Shown here piece after piece: positions 17,917 through 26,806 of a stretch of 64,000 nt of DNA (the first letter of the stretch is position 1; every line of letters starts with the position of its first letter). The translations under genes were made by a program, and so were the position numbers. The notes under the pieces are model-generated. The model was given only the letters and a program-made list of their open reading frames with translations. It searched no databases and was not told the DNA's origin. The DNA is from an uncultured Cyclobacteriaceae bacterium (lineage in GTDB: Bacteria; Bacteroidota; Bacteroidia; Cytophagales; Cyclobacteriaceae), in contig CAJQKV010000025.1 of the NCBI GenBank assembly GCA_905479015.1, forward strand, positions 1 through 64,000. The letters run 5' to 3'.

Positions 17917-18645
17917 ATGGAGATCATTCCGTCGATATTAATTCATAATGGCCAAATGGCGCGATTGATCAAAGGTGATTTTAAAAAGGAAAAAGTATAT
18001 GACCTAAGCCCACTCGATCTTGCCAAACAATTTGAAAGTATCGGCATCCAAAAACTACATTTAGTTGATTTGGATGGTGCTAAAAAGGGGCGTATTGTGA
18101 ATTACCCTACCCTTGAGACGCTGGCGGGTCACACCTCTCTTAAAATAAATTTTACCGGGGGCTTGCACACCGATGGAGACGTCAACAAAGCCTTTGAATT
18201 TGGTGCAGACAGCATCACGGCCTCCACGGTTTCTATTTATCGTCCAGAATTATTCAAAGCTTGGATGATTTCTTATGGGCGAGAGAAAATAATGTTGGGT
18301 GCGGATAGTTTAGATCACCAAATTAGAGTGGGCGGATGGCTAAAGGAAACCAAAGTTGATCTTTTCAAACACATCGCCTACTACTACGAAAGAGGGCTCA
18401 AATACATCAAAACAACGGATATTTCTAGGGAAGCACTGCTCGAAGGGCCACCAATGGAGTTATATGAAGAACTCCTCGCTCAGTTCCCCAACCTTCATGT
18501 TCTGGCCAAAGGGGGGGTTCGTGATCTCGCGGACATAGAGGAATTAAAAAAGATTGGTATACACAGCGTGATTTTCAGCAGCTCTTATTACGAAGGTCGG
18601 ATAACACTTAAAGAATTAAGCAATTTCATTGCTTCTGATCATTAA
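17917..18645 (+). CDS. HisA-like TIM-barrel protein lacking the first catalytic Asp
   Basis: 242 residues, the normal HisA length. Barrel landmarks are conserved: ARLIKGDF, LHLVDLDGAKKGRIVN, FTGGLHTDGDV, MLGADSL, TTDISREA and LAKGGVRDLADIEEL. However, the first strand reads IPSILIHNG where HisA has IP-A-I-D-L, so the Asp that acts as acid/base in the Amadori isomerisation is replaced by Leu. The usual D of TDISRDG is also Glu. The gene stands alone, with no other his gene nearby. It may be a standalone isomerase variant or a paralogue with another phosphosugar substrate. HisF is less likely because the N-terminal pattern fits it even less. Confidence 0.7.
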   Translation: MEIIPSILIHNGQMARLIKGDFKKEKVYDLSPLDLAKQFESIGIQKLHLVDLDGAKKGRIVNYPTLETLAGHTSLKINFTGGLHTDGDVNKAFEFGADSITASTVSIYRPELFKAWMISYGREKIMLGADSLDHQIRVGGWLKETKVDLFKHIAYYYERGLKYIKTTDISREALLEGPPMELYEELLAQFPNLHVLAKGGVRDLADIEELKKIGIHSVIFSSSYYEGRITLKELSNFIASDH

Positions 18646-18971
18646 TCTATACTGAGTCCCTCAAGCCCCTCTTGGCTTCTGTTTTCATATTTATGCTTGT
18701 AAATAAAATAAAACACAAAGTTGTATTTAATCAATGAACTGTAAGATGAGTCAGCAAAATTCGCTTGACTTTTTTGCAGCTCTTTTTTCTCCTCATCGGA
18801 TACTTCTTCGATGGGGTCCTCATTTTTGGTTAAAGGATCATTCTCATAAACCTCGATCACTGGTTCATGGAAACTTTTGATTTCTTCGGTATAGGGGTTG
18901 GTCGCCTTAACTGAATGGGTTACTGCAAGCATTGAACAAGCCATAATCCCAAAGCATTGATAAATTTTCAT
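18642..18971 (-). CDS. Small secreted hypothetical protein
   Basis: From the ATG at 18971 the protein has 109 residues and a signal peptide (MKIYQCFGIMACSMLAVTHSVKA); an ATG eight codons earlier would add a polar leader. The mature part is acidic (YENDPLTKNEDPIEEVSDEE) with a basic aromatic end (FYFIYKHKYENR). No family is recognised. It converges with the HisA-like gene and their stops overlap by four bases. Confidence 0.55.
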   Translation of the reverse strand: MKIYQCFGIMACSMLAVTHSVKATNPYTEEIKSFHEPVIEVYENDPLTKNEDPIEEVSDEEKKELQKSQANFADSSYSSLIKYNFVFYFIYKHKYENRSQEGLEGLSID

Positions 18972-19528
18972 ATCGGCGTTAATAAAATGTAACACAAATT
19001 AAACAATTTTCGGAATAGTTCATCAAATTGGTCCTCTTTTTTGTGTTGTTCTACAAATTTCAAAAGCTCTCGTTACATGTCCTCCATAAAGCCCTCACGC
19101 CAACATGAGAAAAAGCTCCTAGCAGCGCTTCAAGAAGGCATTTGGCCGTTTTGGTCAATCCTCTCATGTCTCTACCCTGGTTTTGAAATAAAAAAATCAA
19201 TCATGAAAACCCATGACTAACCGGAACAGTTACATAAATAAATTGCGCATGTGAATTCCCCAATAGATAAAGTTTATCCTATCAGTCCTTACGTGGGACT
19301 ATGGCTGATTATTTAGTTCTGCTTTAAATCAATCATTTAAATGCAAAATCAAGCCTGGCACAATAAATGAGATCCATATCCCATTAAATCTAAAAACATT
19401 ATGGATCAAGGGAGCCAGGAATTCAGTCTCCCACTAAACTGCTTAATGCTTAGGGGAACACAAAGGATAAGATAATCTAAAGGCAATTGAAAGCATTCCA
19501 CTTGAGGTTGGAATCCAGCGGGTCAAAT
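18972..19528. other. 557-base stretch without a gene
   Basis: No frame with coding character, RNA fold or repeat was seen here. Confidence 0.5.
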
Positions 19529-19830
19529 TTAGGCTCCAATCATAAGGGTCGGAGCCCCTCCGTTCGAGATGCGATTGGCATCTGCTGCTACTGCTTGAAA
19601 TTCGGGAGTTGATAATGCGGCGTTTAATGCTTCTTGCGAATCAAATGGCATCACCCACATTTTGTAATAAGCAGGTTCTCCAAACGGTCCCGAAACAAAA
19701 TCCGTCACCTCATAAGCCGTCATGTCAGCGGGTATATTCAATTTTTTATTTAAAATAGAATGTGTTCATTATAATCTGAATTAAACTTTTGAACATCTTT
19801 TGGTTGTGGATATAATACGACTAATTTCAT
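19529..19830 (-). pseudogene. Frameshifted EthD-family protein
   Basis: From an ATG at 19830 the minus strand reads MKLVVLYPQPKDVQKFNSDY, then NEHILF and a stop. The remainder continues in another frame as NIPADMTAYEVTDF, then PAYYKMWVMPFDSQEALNAA and PEFQAVAADANRISNGGAP. The two pieces join into a complete EthD-type small protein of about 100 residues (dimeric alpha/beta barrel; family members assist ring or ether degradation or have unknown roles). Both a frameshift and an in-frame stop separate the halves, so the gene is probably dead unless an internal start is used. Confidence 0.75.
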
Positions 19831-19940
19831 GATGATTTTGTTAAGTTTGGCAATAAATGTGGCGTAAAACTTATTAGGATCGTTCAAAAAATATGATTAA
19901 CAAAAACAAGTGCTTTTAAACATGTCCGGCTGCTAATAAA

Positions 19941-19970
19941 AAAAAGCAGTTAATCACTTAACTGCTTTTT
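19941..19970 (-). terminator. Terminator of tRNA-His
   Basis: AAAAAGCAGTTAA and TTAACTGCTTTTT form a 13-bp stem with the loop TCAC. On the minus strand the hairpin ends in a T-run, just downstream of tRNA-His. Confidence 0.8.
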
Positions 19971-19974
19971 GAAG

Positions 19975-20049
19975 GGTGGAAGACCGGACTTGAACCGGCG
20001 ACCTCCTGAACCACAATCAGGCGTTCTAACCAACTGAACTACAACCACC
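19975..20049 (-). tRNA. tRNA-His (GTG) with acceptor-stem mismatches
   Basis: The minus strand gives G-1, acceptor GTGGTTG, D-arm GTTC/GAAC, anticodon stem CCTGA/TCAGG around TTGTGGT (anticodon GTG), T-arm CCGG-TTCAAGT-CCGG, then CTTCCAC and C73. G-1 opposite C73 is the His identity pair. The acceptor strands do not match fully: positions 5-68 and 6-67 are U-U. A TAAATTTG promoter box and a terminator frame the gene, so it looks expressed. CCA is not encoded. Confidence 0.85.
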
Positions 20050-20064
20050 ATTTATAAAAGAAGG

Positions 20065-20072
20065 CAAATTTA
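20065..20072 (-). promoter_or_regulatory. -7 box TAAATTTG for tRNA-His
   Basis: Minus-strand TAAATTTG ends 16 bases before the tRNA 5' end, at a suitable distance for a short leader. No -33 TTG at ideal spacing. Confidence 0.4.
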
Positions 20073-20097
20073 ATCTTTTACCAGAAATATTAATGTT

Positions 20098-21438
20098 TTA
20101 AGGATTAAAAGATAGGCGCTTGCCTTTTATTTTCTCATCAAACTGCCCTGCATCGTACGCAAGATGTCCAGATACGAAAGTTTTTTCTACTTGAGAACGG
20201 AATAAAGATCCTTCAAATGGACTCCAGCCACATTTTGCAAGAATATTCTCTGAGGCCACCCGCCAAGGACAATTGAGATCCACCAGTGCTAAATCGGCAA
20301 AATAACCTTCTCGAATGAAGCCTCTGTGCTGCACTTTGTAACAAACAGCCACCGCATGACTCATTTTTTCAGCAATTTGCTCCAATGAAATTTTCCCTTG
20401 ATGATAAAACTCCAACATGGCGACTAAGCTGTGTTGAATCAAAGGTCCTCCCGATGGCGCATGGGCATAAGTCTGGTTTTTTTCTGCTTTTGTGTGGGGG
20501 GCATGATCTGTAGCGATCACATCAATCTTATTTAACAAGAGTCCTTCCCAAATTTGGGCCCGGTCCTTGGGCGTCTTCACGGCAGGGTTCCACTTAATCA
20601 ATGCCCCTTTTTGCTTATAATCTTCATCACTGAACCAAAGGTGGTGAATACACGCTTCTGCGGTAATCTTCTTAGCTGACAACGGTGTATCATTATCAAA
20701 CAAGGCCAACTCCTTCCCTGTGGATATATGGAGTACATGAAGTCGGGTCCCATGTTTTTTTGCTAAATTCACCGCACGTGATGACGAAAGATAACATGCC
20801 TCTGCTGACCGAATGATCGGGTGTTGTTCAAAGGGAATATCCTGACCATATTTTTGAAGGGCTTGCGCCATATTGGTTCGGATGGTCTGCTCATCCTCGC
20901 AGTGCGTAGCGATCAGCATAGGCACTCGACTAAAAATACGCTCCAAAGTCTGGGTATCATCTACCAACATATTCCCTGTAGAAGATCCCATGAAAACCTT
21001 AACACCACAGACCTGCCGAGGATCTGTTTTCAATACCTCCTCTAAATTTTCGTTTGACGCCCCCATATAAAATGAATAGTTGGCCAAACTTTTTTTTCTT
21101 CCTATTTCATATTTTTCTTCCAGCAAGGTCTGGGTCAATGTTTGGGGTTGTACATTGGGCATCTCCATAAAGGAGGTAACCCCTCCGGCAACGGCCGCTT
21201 TGGCTTCCGTATAAATCTCCCCCTTATGAGTGAGTCCCGGTTCTCTGAAGTGCACCTGGTCATCGATCACTCCAGGAAATAAATGCTTCCCTGCTGCATT
21301 AATCTCTTTGTAATTTATCTTGGGCTCCAATGATTCGCCGATCTGCTCGATACATTCATTTCTTATCAATACATCCTTGTGCGAAACCGTTCCTTCATTT
21401 ACAAGGGTTCCAGCCTTAATCAAATAAGTTTCACTCAT
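20098..21438 (-). CDS. pyrC: Dihydroorotase, class I type
   Basis: 446 residues of the amidohydrolase superfamily. It closes carbamoyl-aspartate to dihydroorotate in pyrimidine synthesis. Landmarks are VHFREPGLTHKGEIY (from residue 62), the carboxy-lysine segment GVKVFMGSSTGN, ATHCEDE, VLHISTG and the catalytic ATDHAPHT. The metal motif usually written HxHxR reads QVHFR here, with Gln61 in place of the first His. I recall this Q form in some Bacteroidota dihydroorotases, so it may be a lineage variant rather than a loss. The gene stands alone and ends about 50 bases before tRNA-His on the same strand. Confidence 0.85.
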   Translation of the reverse strand: MSETYLIKAGTLVNEGTVSHKDVLIRNECIEQIGESLEPKINYKEINAAGKHLFPGVIDDQVHFREPGLTHKGEIYTEAKAAVAGGVTSFMEMPNVQPQTLTQTLLEEKYEIGRKKSLANYSFYMGASNENLEEVLKTDPRQVCGVKVFMGSSTGNMLVDDTQTLERIFSRVPMLIATHCEDEQTIRTNMAQALQKYGQDIPFEQHPIIRSAEACYLSSSRAVNLAKKHGTRLHVLHISTGKELALFDNDTPLSAKKITAEACIHHLWFSDEDYKQKGALIKWNPAVKTPKDRAQIWEGLLLNKIDVIATDHAPHTKAEKNQTYAHAPSGGPLIQHSLVAMLEFYHQGKISLEQIAEKMSHAVAVCYKVQHRGFIREGYFADLALVDLNCPWRVASENILAKCGWSPFEGSLFRSQVEKTFVSGHLAYDAGQFDEKIKGKRLSFNP

Positions 21439-21691
21439 TCGGTTTTCCTTTTATCATACTCCAGGTAAAATTACAAATAAATGACAGGGGATGACCGTAC
21501 TTTACCGACCTAATTCCTACTTTCATTTGAAACCCCACTTGCATTTGTTTTTATTCCTTTTTTTTTTAAAATATTCGCCATTTTCATGCCAAATTTGAAT
21601 GTATTCAATGTTTTTTTTAGACTGACATAAATGTACGGAACCATACATCAAAACTCAGCGCACTTTTTAACCAGAAGAAGTGTTTTCAATT

Positions 21692-21699
21692 TAAATTTG
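21692..21699 (+). promoter_or_regulatory. -7 box TAAATTTG for gcvP
   Basis: TAAATTTG lies 35 bases before the gcvP ATG, which implies a leader of about 30 bases, too short to hold a glycine riboswitch. No -33 TTG at ideal spacing. Confidence 0.4.
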
Positions 21700-21734
21700 T
21701 GGAAAAATGAATAAAAGGCCTAATCTATCCAAAA

Positions 21735-24599
21735 ATGATCATTGATTTAAACGACCGTGATTCTTTTCAGCATCGACACAACAGTCCTTCAAAGAAAGAA
21801 ACCGAACAAATGTTAGCCGCTGTTGGGGTAAGCTCCATAGAGACATTAATTGCGCAAACCATCCCCTCATCCATACGCTCGAAAAAAAAATTGGCCTTAC
21901 CTGCTGCCAAAAGTGAATATGACTATATTAAAGATCTGAAAATAACGGCTCAAAAAAATACGGTGGCCAATTCATTTATTGGACAAGGGTATTACGATAC
22001 CATTGTTCCCCCTGTCATTCAGCGGAACATCTTGGAAAACCCAGGTTGGTATACGGCTTACACACCTTATCAAGCCGAAATTGCACAAGGAAGGCTAGAG
22101 GCCCTCATCAACTTTCAAACAATGGTTATCGAACTGACCGGTATGGAAATCGCCAATGCATCGCTTTTAGACGAGGCTACGGCTGCCGCAGAGGCCATTT
22201 CGATGCTTGTACAAACACGACCAAGGCATAAAAAAGAAGCCAACAAACTTTTGGTAGACCAAAGTGTTTTTCCACAGACTCTCGAAGTCTTGACCACAAG
22301 AATGACGCCCATTGATATCGAAATAGCCTGTTTGGACTTATCTCAAGCAGATTTATCAGATCCCAGTGTGTTTGGTGTTTACGTTCAATACCCAAATAAT
22401 GAAGGCAGGTTGATAGATTGGCATGCCTTTAGTGAAAAAGCCAAGTCTCATGACGTTAAGATCGCCGTCGGTACCGACCTCTTGGCATTAACCTTATTTA
22501 CCCCACCGGGATCTTGGGGAGCCGACGTGGTCATCGGTACTTCACAGCGTCTGGGAGTACCTATGGGTTTTGGAGGGCCTCATGCCGCCTTTTTTGCCAC
22601 CAAAGAAATTTATAAAAGGAACGTCCCGGGAAGAATCATTGGCATTTCCAAAGACCGCGAAGGCAATAGGGCTTACCGAATGGCTTTGCAAACGAGAGAA
22701 CAACACATCAGAAGAGAAAAGGCTACCTCCAACATTTGTACCGCACAAGTCCTCTTAGCGGTTATGGCCGGGATGTATGCGGTGTATCATGGGCCTGAGG
22801 GTCTCAAAAAAATTGCACTTAAAATACATGGTTTAGCCAAATCTTTCGAAAAAGGACTCCATGAACTCGGCATTACCACACAACAAAACACCTTCTTTGA
22901 TACTGTTTATTTTTCAGTCGGTGACGCTAAAAAACTACGCGCGCTCGCTGAGGTTCAGCAACTCAATTTTCGATATCATCAGCACCATGAGATCAGTGTT
23001 TCTTTTGATGAAACGCATGATCAAGCAGATGTGATTTCAGTGCTTACCGTAGTGGCTCAATCCATAGAAAGGGTGGTGCCAACAGTATCCCCATCTATTG
23101 ACATTGCTATTGAGGGTCCACTCCGAAGAAAACAAGATTTTTTAAATCATGAAGTCTTTAATAACTACCATTCTGAGCATGAAATGTTGCGCTACATGAA
23201 GCGTCTGGAAAACAAAGATCTGTCATTGGTCCATTCCATGATTTCCTTGGGATCGTGTACCATGAAATTAAATGCCACCACCGAGATGCTACCGGTGACC
23301 TGGCCAGAGTTTGGTCAAATCCACCCTTTTGCCCCCGAAAATCAAACCCAAGGCTACCATCATTTAATAGAAGAATTACATGCGTGGTTATCTGAAATCA
23401 CCGGCTTTGCGGGTGTTTCTTTCCAACCCAATAGTGGCGCACAAGGTGAATACGCTGGTCTGATGGTCATCCGTCAATACCACCTCAATAATGGTCATTC
23501 TCAAAGAAAAATTGCTTTAATCCCTTCCTCTGCTCATGGGACGAATCCGGCAAGTGCTGTAATGGCGGGCATGCAAGTGGCGATTATCAAATGTGATCCC
23601 GAAGGTAATATTGACTTGGTTGATTTAAAAGAAAAAGTCATTGAGCACAGTCAAAACCTCGCCGTACTCATGGTCACTTATCCTTCTACCCATGGTGTTT
23701 TTGAGCAGGCTATCATAGAAATATGTGCCTTAATACATGAGCATGGTGGTCAGGTATATATGGACGGTGCCAATATGAACGCACAGGTTGGGCTCACCTC
23801 TCCAGGCATGATTGGTGCAGACGTCTGTCACCTCAATTTGCACAAGACTTTCTGTATTCCTCATGGAGGAGGAGGCCCCGGAATGGGTCCCATTGGTGTA
23901 GCCCAACACTTGGTGCCGTTTTTACCCCATCGTGGGGAAAAAAGTATCAAATCAATTTCTGCTGCAAAGTTTGGGAGTGCCAGCATTTTGCCCATCTCTC
24001 ATGCCTACATTGCAATGATGGGAAGTGACGGCTTAACGGCGGCTACCGAGATGGCCATTCTTAACGCCAATTATATAGGAAAAAGATTGGCTGACCATTA
24101 TCCCGTCCTTTACAAAGGAAATAATGATCGTAATGCGCACGAACTGATCATTGATTGTCGACGTTTCAAAGAGGTGGGTATCGAAGTAGAAGACATTGCC
24201 AAAAGATTAATGGATTATGGCTATCATGCCCCCACGGTGTCTTTCCCTGTAGCAGGTACAATGATGATCGAGCCCACGGAAAGTGAAACTAAAAAAGAAT
24301 TAGATCAATTTTGTGAAGTCATGATTTCCCTTCGCTCTGAGATCGCTGAAATTGAAAGTGGTTTGGTTGATGCCAAGGACAATGTCCTTAAAAATGCACC
24401 CCATACCCAAAGAGTTGTTCTAGATGAGTCATGGGCACGTCCATATACCAGAGAAAAAGCAGTATTTCCGATGGCGGGACAACGATTTTACAAGTTTTGG
24501 CCCGCTGTAAGCAGAATAGACAGTGCTTTTGGTGATCGGAATTTGGTTTGCAGTTGCCTCCCTATTGAAGATTATGAACCTGCGTCGATAAATTCATAA
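21735..24599 (+). CDS. gcvP: Glycine dehydrogenase (aminomethyl-transferring), P-protein
   Basis: 954 residues, the full single-chain form with two homologous halves. The PLP lysine is in HLNLHKTF (about residue 705), followed by the glycine-rich loop [14 protein letters not shown]. Other landmarks are [10 protein letters not shown] and [11 protein letters not shown]. It decarboxylates glycine and loads the aminomethyl group on lipoyl-GcvH, feeding one-carbon metabolism. The other gcv genes are not in the window, which is usual for Bacteroidota. It converges with the next gene at a 27-base gap. Confidence 0.95.
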   Translation: MIIDLNDRDSFQHRHNSPSKKETEQMLAAVGVSSIETLIAQTIPSSIRSKKKLALPAAKSEYDYIKDLKITAQKNTVANSFIGQGYYDTIVPPVIQRNILENPGWYTAYTPYQAEIAQGRLEALINFQTMVIELTGMEIANASLLDEATAAAEAISMLVQTRPRHKKEANKLLVDQSVFPQTLEVLTTRMTPIDIEIACLDLSQADLSDPSVFGVYVQYPNNEGRLIDWHAFSEKAKSHDVKIAVGTDLLALTLFTPPGSWGADVVIGTSQRLGVPMGFGGPHAAFFATKEIYKRNVPGRIIGISKDREGNRAYRMALQTREQHIRREKATSNICTAQVLLAVMAGMYAVYHGPEGLKKIALKIHGLAKSFEKGLHELGITTQQNTFFDTVYFSVGDAKKLRALAEVQQLNFRYHQHHEISVSFDETHDQADVISVLTVVAQSIERVVPTVSPSIDIAIEGPLRRKQDFLNHEVFNNYHSEHEMLRYMKRLENKDLSLVHSMISLGSCTMKLNATTEMLPVTWPEFGQIHPFAPENQTQGYHHLIEELHAWLSEITGFAGVSFQPNSGAQGEYAGLMVIRQYHLNNGHSQRKIALIPSSAHGTNPASAVMAGMQVAIIKCDPEGNIDLVDLKEKVIEHSQNLAVLMVTYPSTHGVFEQAIIEICALIHEHGGQVYMDGANMNAQVGLTSPGMIGADVCHLNLHKTFCIPHGGGGPGMGPIGVAQHLVPFLPHRGEKSIKSISAAKFGSASILPISHAYIAMMGSDGLTAATEMAILNANYIGKRLADHYPVLYKGNNDRNAHELIIDCRRFKEVGIEVEDIAKRLMDYGYHAPTVSFPVAGTMMIEPTESETKKELDQFCEVMISLRSEIAEIESGLVDAKDNVLKNAPHTQRVVLDESWARPYTREKAVFPMAGQRFYKFWPAVSRIDSAFGDRNLVCSCLPIEDYEPASINS

Positions 24600-24626
24600 C
24601 CTCTTTTAAAATTAATTTATCTAATA

Positions 24627-25079
24627 TTAATAGCAATTATCTAAGATAAACGTCCCTTCAACTCTATTCAGGGAGTCGTAATTCGCTTCCATATAGGCGT
24701 TGATACGGCCTAGGTTAACGCCCAACACTTCAATAAAACCAGAAGTAGCTTGATAGCTTTCATCAGTGACTCCTGGCTGATGAAAGGTGATAGAAACATC
24801 TGAAGGCACTTGATAAAAGCCTTCCTCAAAAGGAAATTTAAGTGAAATATAACCCCTTGGAGAAAAGGTAATGAGGCACGGGTCTTCTTCAATTTGATCT
24901 TCACTGAATAGCTGGGTATCAAATAAATCCGTGGTCACAACTTGCTGAGCCTTTCCATACTGATACCGGTAAGTTGCTCCCGCAATTACGCCCTCCAAAA
25001 GTGATGGCTGTATCTTCTCTGGATTACAATGCTGAAAGAACATCATCCCAATAAAAACACTCTTCAACAACTTGCTCAT
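24627..25079 (-). CDS. Lipoprotein-like hypothetical protein
   Basis: 150 residues. The start MSKLLKSVFIGMMFFQHCNPEK looks like a short lipoprotein signal with Cys18, although FQHC is a poor lipobox. The rest is beta-rich with several Cys (EDPCLITF, LDNCY at the very end). No family recognised. Its ATG overlaps the stop of the upstream NRDE gene (ATGA), so it is translated from the same mRNA. Confidence 0.6.
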   Translation of the reverse strand: MSKLLKSVFIGMMFFQHCNPEKIQPSLLEGVIAGATYRYQYGKAQQVVTTDLFDTQLFSEDQIEEDPCLITFSPRGYISLKFPFEEGFYQVPSDVSITFHQPGVTDESYQATSGFIEVLGVNLGRINAYMEANYDSLNRVEGTFILDNCY

Positions 25080-25831
25080 AATATTTTAAAGTTAAAATGC
25101 TTTCGATTGCCTGTTTGCTTGGGGTGATGGGTAATTTCTGTCAAGTCGGCCACACCATGGTTGTCTATGGTGATTAAGGTCGTACTTCGCGTACCATACG
25201 TCGGTAAATCAATAAAAATAGAAGATAACGCACGCTCCATCTCTCGCGTTATTCCCGTCTCAGGAAGCCATTCCTCCTCGGCCAATTGTTTGTCCAGCAT
25301 TAAATCTAGTAACGCTTCTTTATCAAATTTTTTATCAATAGAGGCCTTAAAATGCCTTTTTAAATGGTCTAATTTGGGCCATGAAGTATTCAAACTGGCA
25401 TTGCATAATCCATGTATCCCTGCGGGTACCTGATTGACGATCTCCAATTGATTATTGAGATGAAACAACGCATCCCCTTTTCTGGTCAAAAAATTAAATC
25501 CATTATAGGTGATCGCCTGAGTAGATAATTTCCGCATAAACGCCTCACTTGTTTGGGACGACTTCAAAAAATCTATCGGTAAATGTCCCCTACTTTTGGC
25601 ATTCGGTTGAAGGATCGAAGCTCTAACGTTGGTCACCGCAGCAAAGGCTCCCGACCTATTCATGGCCAGCCACGTACCCCCTGCGCGCAAATCCCGACCT
25701 CCAATAAGATCCGGTTCTTCTTCCCAAAAACCCATCTCCAAAGTAGGTCTTTCATAATACTCATCTCGATTGGCCAATAAAATAAATGGGTATTTAGGGT
25801 GTGCATGGTGAGCAAATACAATCAAGCACAT
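25076..25831 (-). CDS. NRDE family (TANGO2-like) protein
   Basis: 251 residues. It begins MCLIVFAHHAHPKYPFILLA and contains the name-giving NRDE motif (residues about 21-24), then GGRDLRAGGTWLAMNRSG. Cys2 at the start suggests an Ntn-hydrolase-like fold. The eukaryotic relative TANGO2 has been linked to Golgi organisation and haem or lipid handling; the bacterial role is unsettled. It heads a two-gene unit with the lipoprotein-like gene and is divergent from the CPBP gene, with 15 bases between start codons. Confidence 0.85.
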   Translation of the reverse strand: MCLIVFAHHAHPKYPFILLANRDEYYERPTLEMGFWEEEPDLIGGRDLRAGGTWLAMNRSGAFAAVTNVRASILQPNAKSRGHLPIDFLKSSQTSEAFMRKLSTQAITYNGFNFLTRKGDALFHLNNQLEIVNQVPAGIHGLCNASLNTSWPKLDHLKRHFKASIDKKFDKEALLDLMLDKQLAEEEWLPETGITREMERALSSIFIDLPTYGTRSTTLITIDNHGVADLTEITHHPKQTGNRKHFNFKIL

Positions 25832-25846
25832 ATATTTAAGGTCTTT

Positions 25847-26785
25847 ATGAAATCATTGTACCAATACATCATCAACTATCTGCGTCAATATTTTGATCTG
25901 AAACTGTATGCAAGCATTTTATTATTCCTGCTTATTTTCATCGCTATCAATTATACGCTTGACTTTGAGGCCAAATATATTAAGACCATCTCAAACCTTG
26001 GGATAAGATCCTTGATTATGTCTCTTTTTCAGGGTTTTCCTTTTCTGATCACCGCTTTGCTTCTCAATTTCTTTGGAAAAGCCAGTAAATGGCAAAAAGA
26101 TCCTCGATTTTGGATCACCTTCCTTTTGGGTTTTTTAATTATCGGCCTCTCAAGAGGCATTCATTGGGGCGTTTTGATGCGATGGGCCCTAGCACCTGAA
26201 GATTGGTTCCTTCTTAGATCAAGTATCAATTGGGCCATGAAGTTGACAATGGTGTTGGTGCTTTTTGGTGCCTTTTATTTGACTTTCGATACTTCTTTGG
26301 GACATTTTTATGGTTTCACTTTTCGAAAATTTAATATGAACCCTTATTTGACCCTACTGGGGATTGCTCTTTTTTTTATCATTATTGGCTCTTTTTTTGG
26401 CGATCTTCAATCTTATTACCCCCGTTATAAAGTTGATCATGGCTTGTCCTTTGCTGTGCATCATGAGGTCCCTACATGGGTTTCCGTTCTGATTTATGAA
26501 AGCACCTATGCCACCAGTTTTATCACAGTAGAATTCATTTTTAGAGGTTTTTTAATCTATGCTTTTGTTAAGTATTTTGGGCCTTACGCCATCCTACCTA
26601 TGGTCGCTACTTATTGCTTTTTACATTTTGGAAAACCGGCTACCGAAACGCTTAGTTCGATCTTTGGAGGTTATGTCTTGGGCATCATAGCCCTTAAAAA
26701 TAAAAACATCTGGGGTGGTGTTATGGTCCATGTGGGTGTGGCGTGGTCTATGGAATTATTTGGATATCTGCAGACAAGATTCTAG
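25847..26785 (+). CDS. CPBP-type intramembrane protease-like protein
   Basis: 312 residues from the ATG at 25847. An earlier start would overlap the divergent NRDE gene. It has about eight membrane helices. Near the C-terminus are the three CPBP motifs: VEFIFRGF (normally EExxFRG, with Val for the first Glu), FLHFGKP with the second His, and GVMVHVGVAW with the third. CPBP (Abi/Rce1) proteins are membrane metallo- or glutamyl proteases. The V-for-E change leaves one of the paired Glu, so activity is uncertain. Confidence 0.75.
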   Translation: MKSLYQYIINYLRQYFDLKLYASILLFLLIFIAINYTLDFEAKYIKTISNLGIRSLIMSLFQGFPFLITALLLNFFGKASKWQKDPRFWITFLLGFLIIGLSRGIHWGVLMRWALAPEDWFLLRSSINWAMKLTMVLVLFGAFYLTFDTSLGHFYGFTFRKFNMNPYLTLLGIALFFIIIGSFFGDLQSYYPRYKVDHGLSFAVHHEVPTWVSVLIYESTYATSFITVEFIFRGFLIYAFVKYFGPYAILPMVATYCFLHFGKPATETLSSIFGGYVLGIIALKNKNIWGGVMVHVGVAWSMELFGYLQTRF

Positions 26786-26806
26786 AGTTAGTTATAAATT
26801 TGAACT

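Noticed and set aside
21440-21734. Glycine riboswitch before gcvP
   Set aside because: No tandem glycine-aptamer pattern is seen, and the likely promoter box leaves a leader of only about 30 bases.
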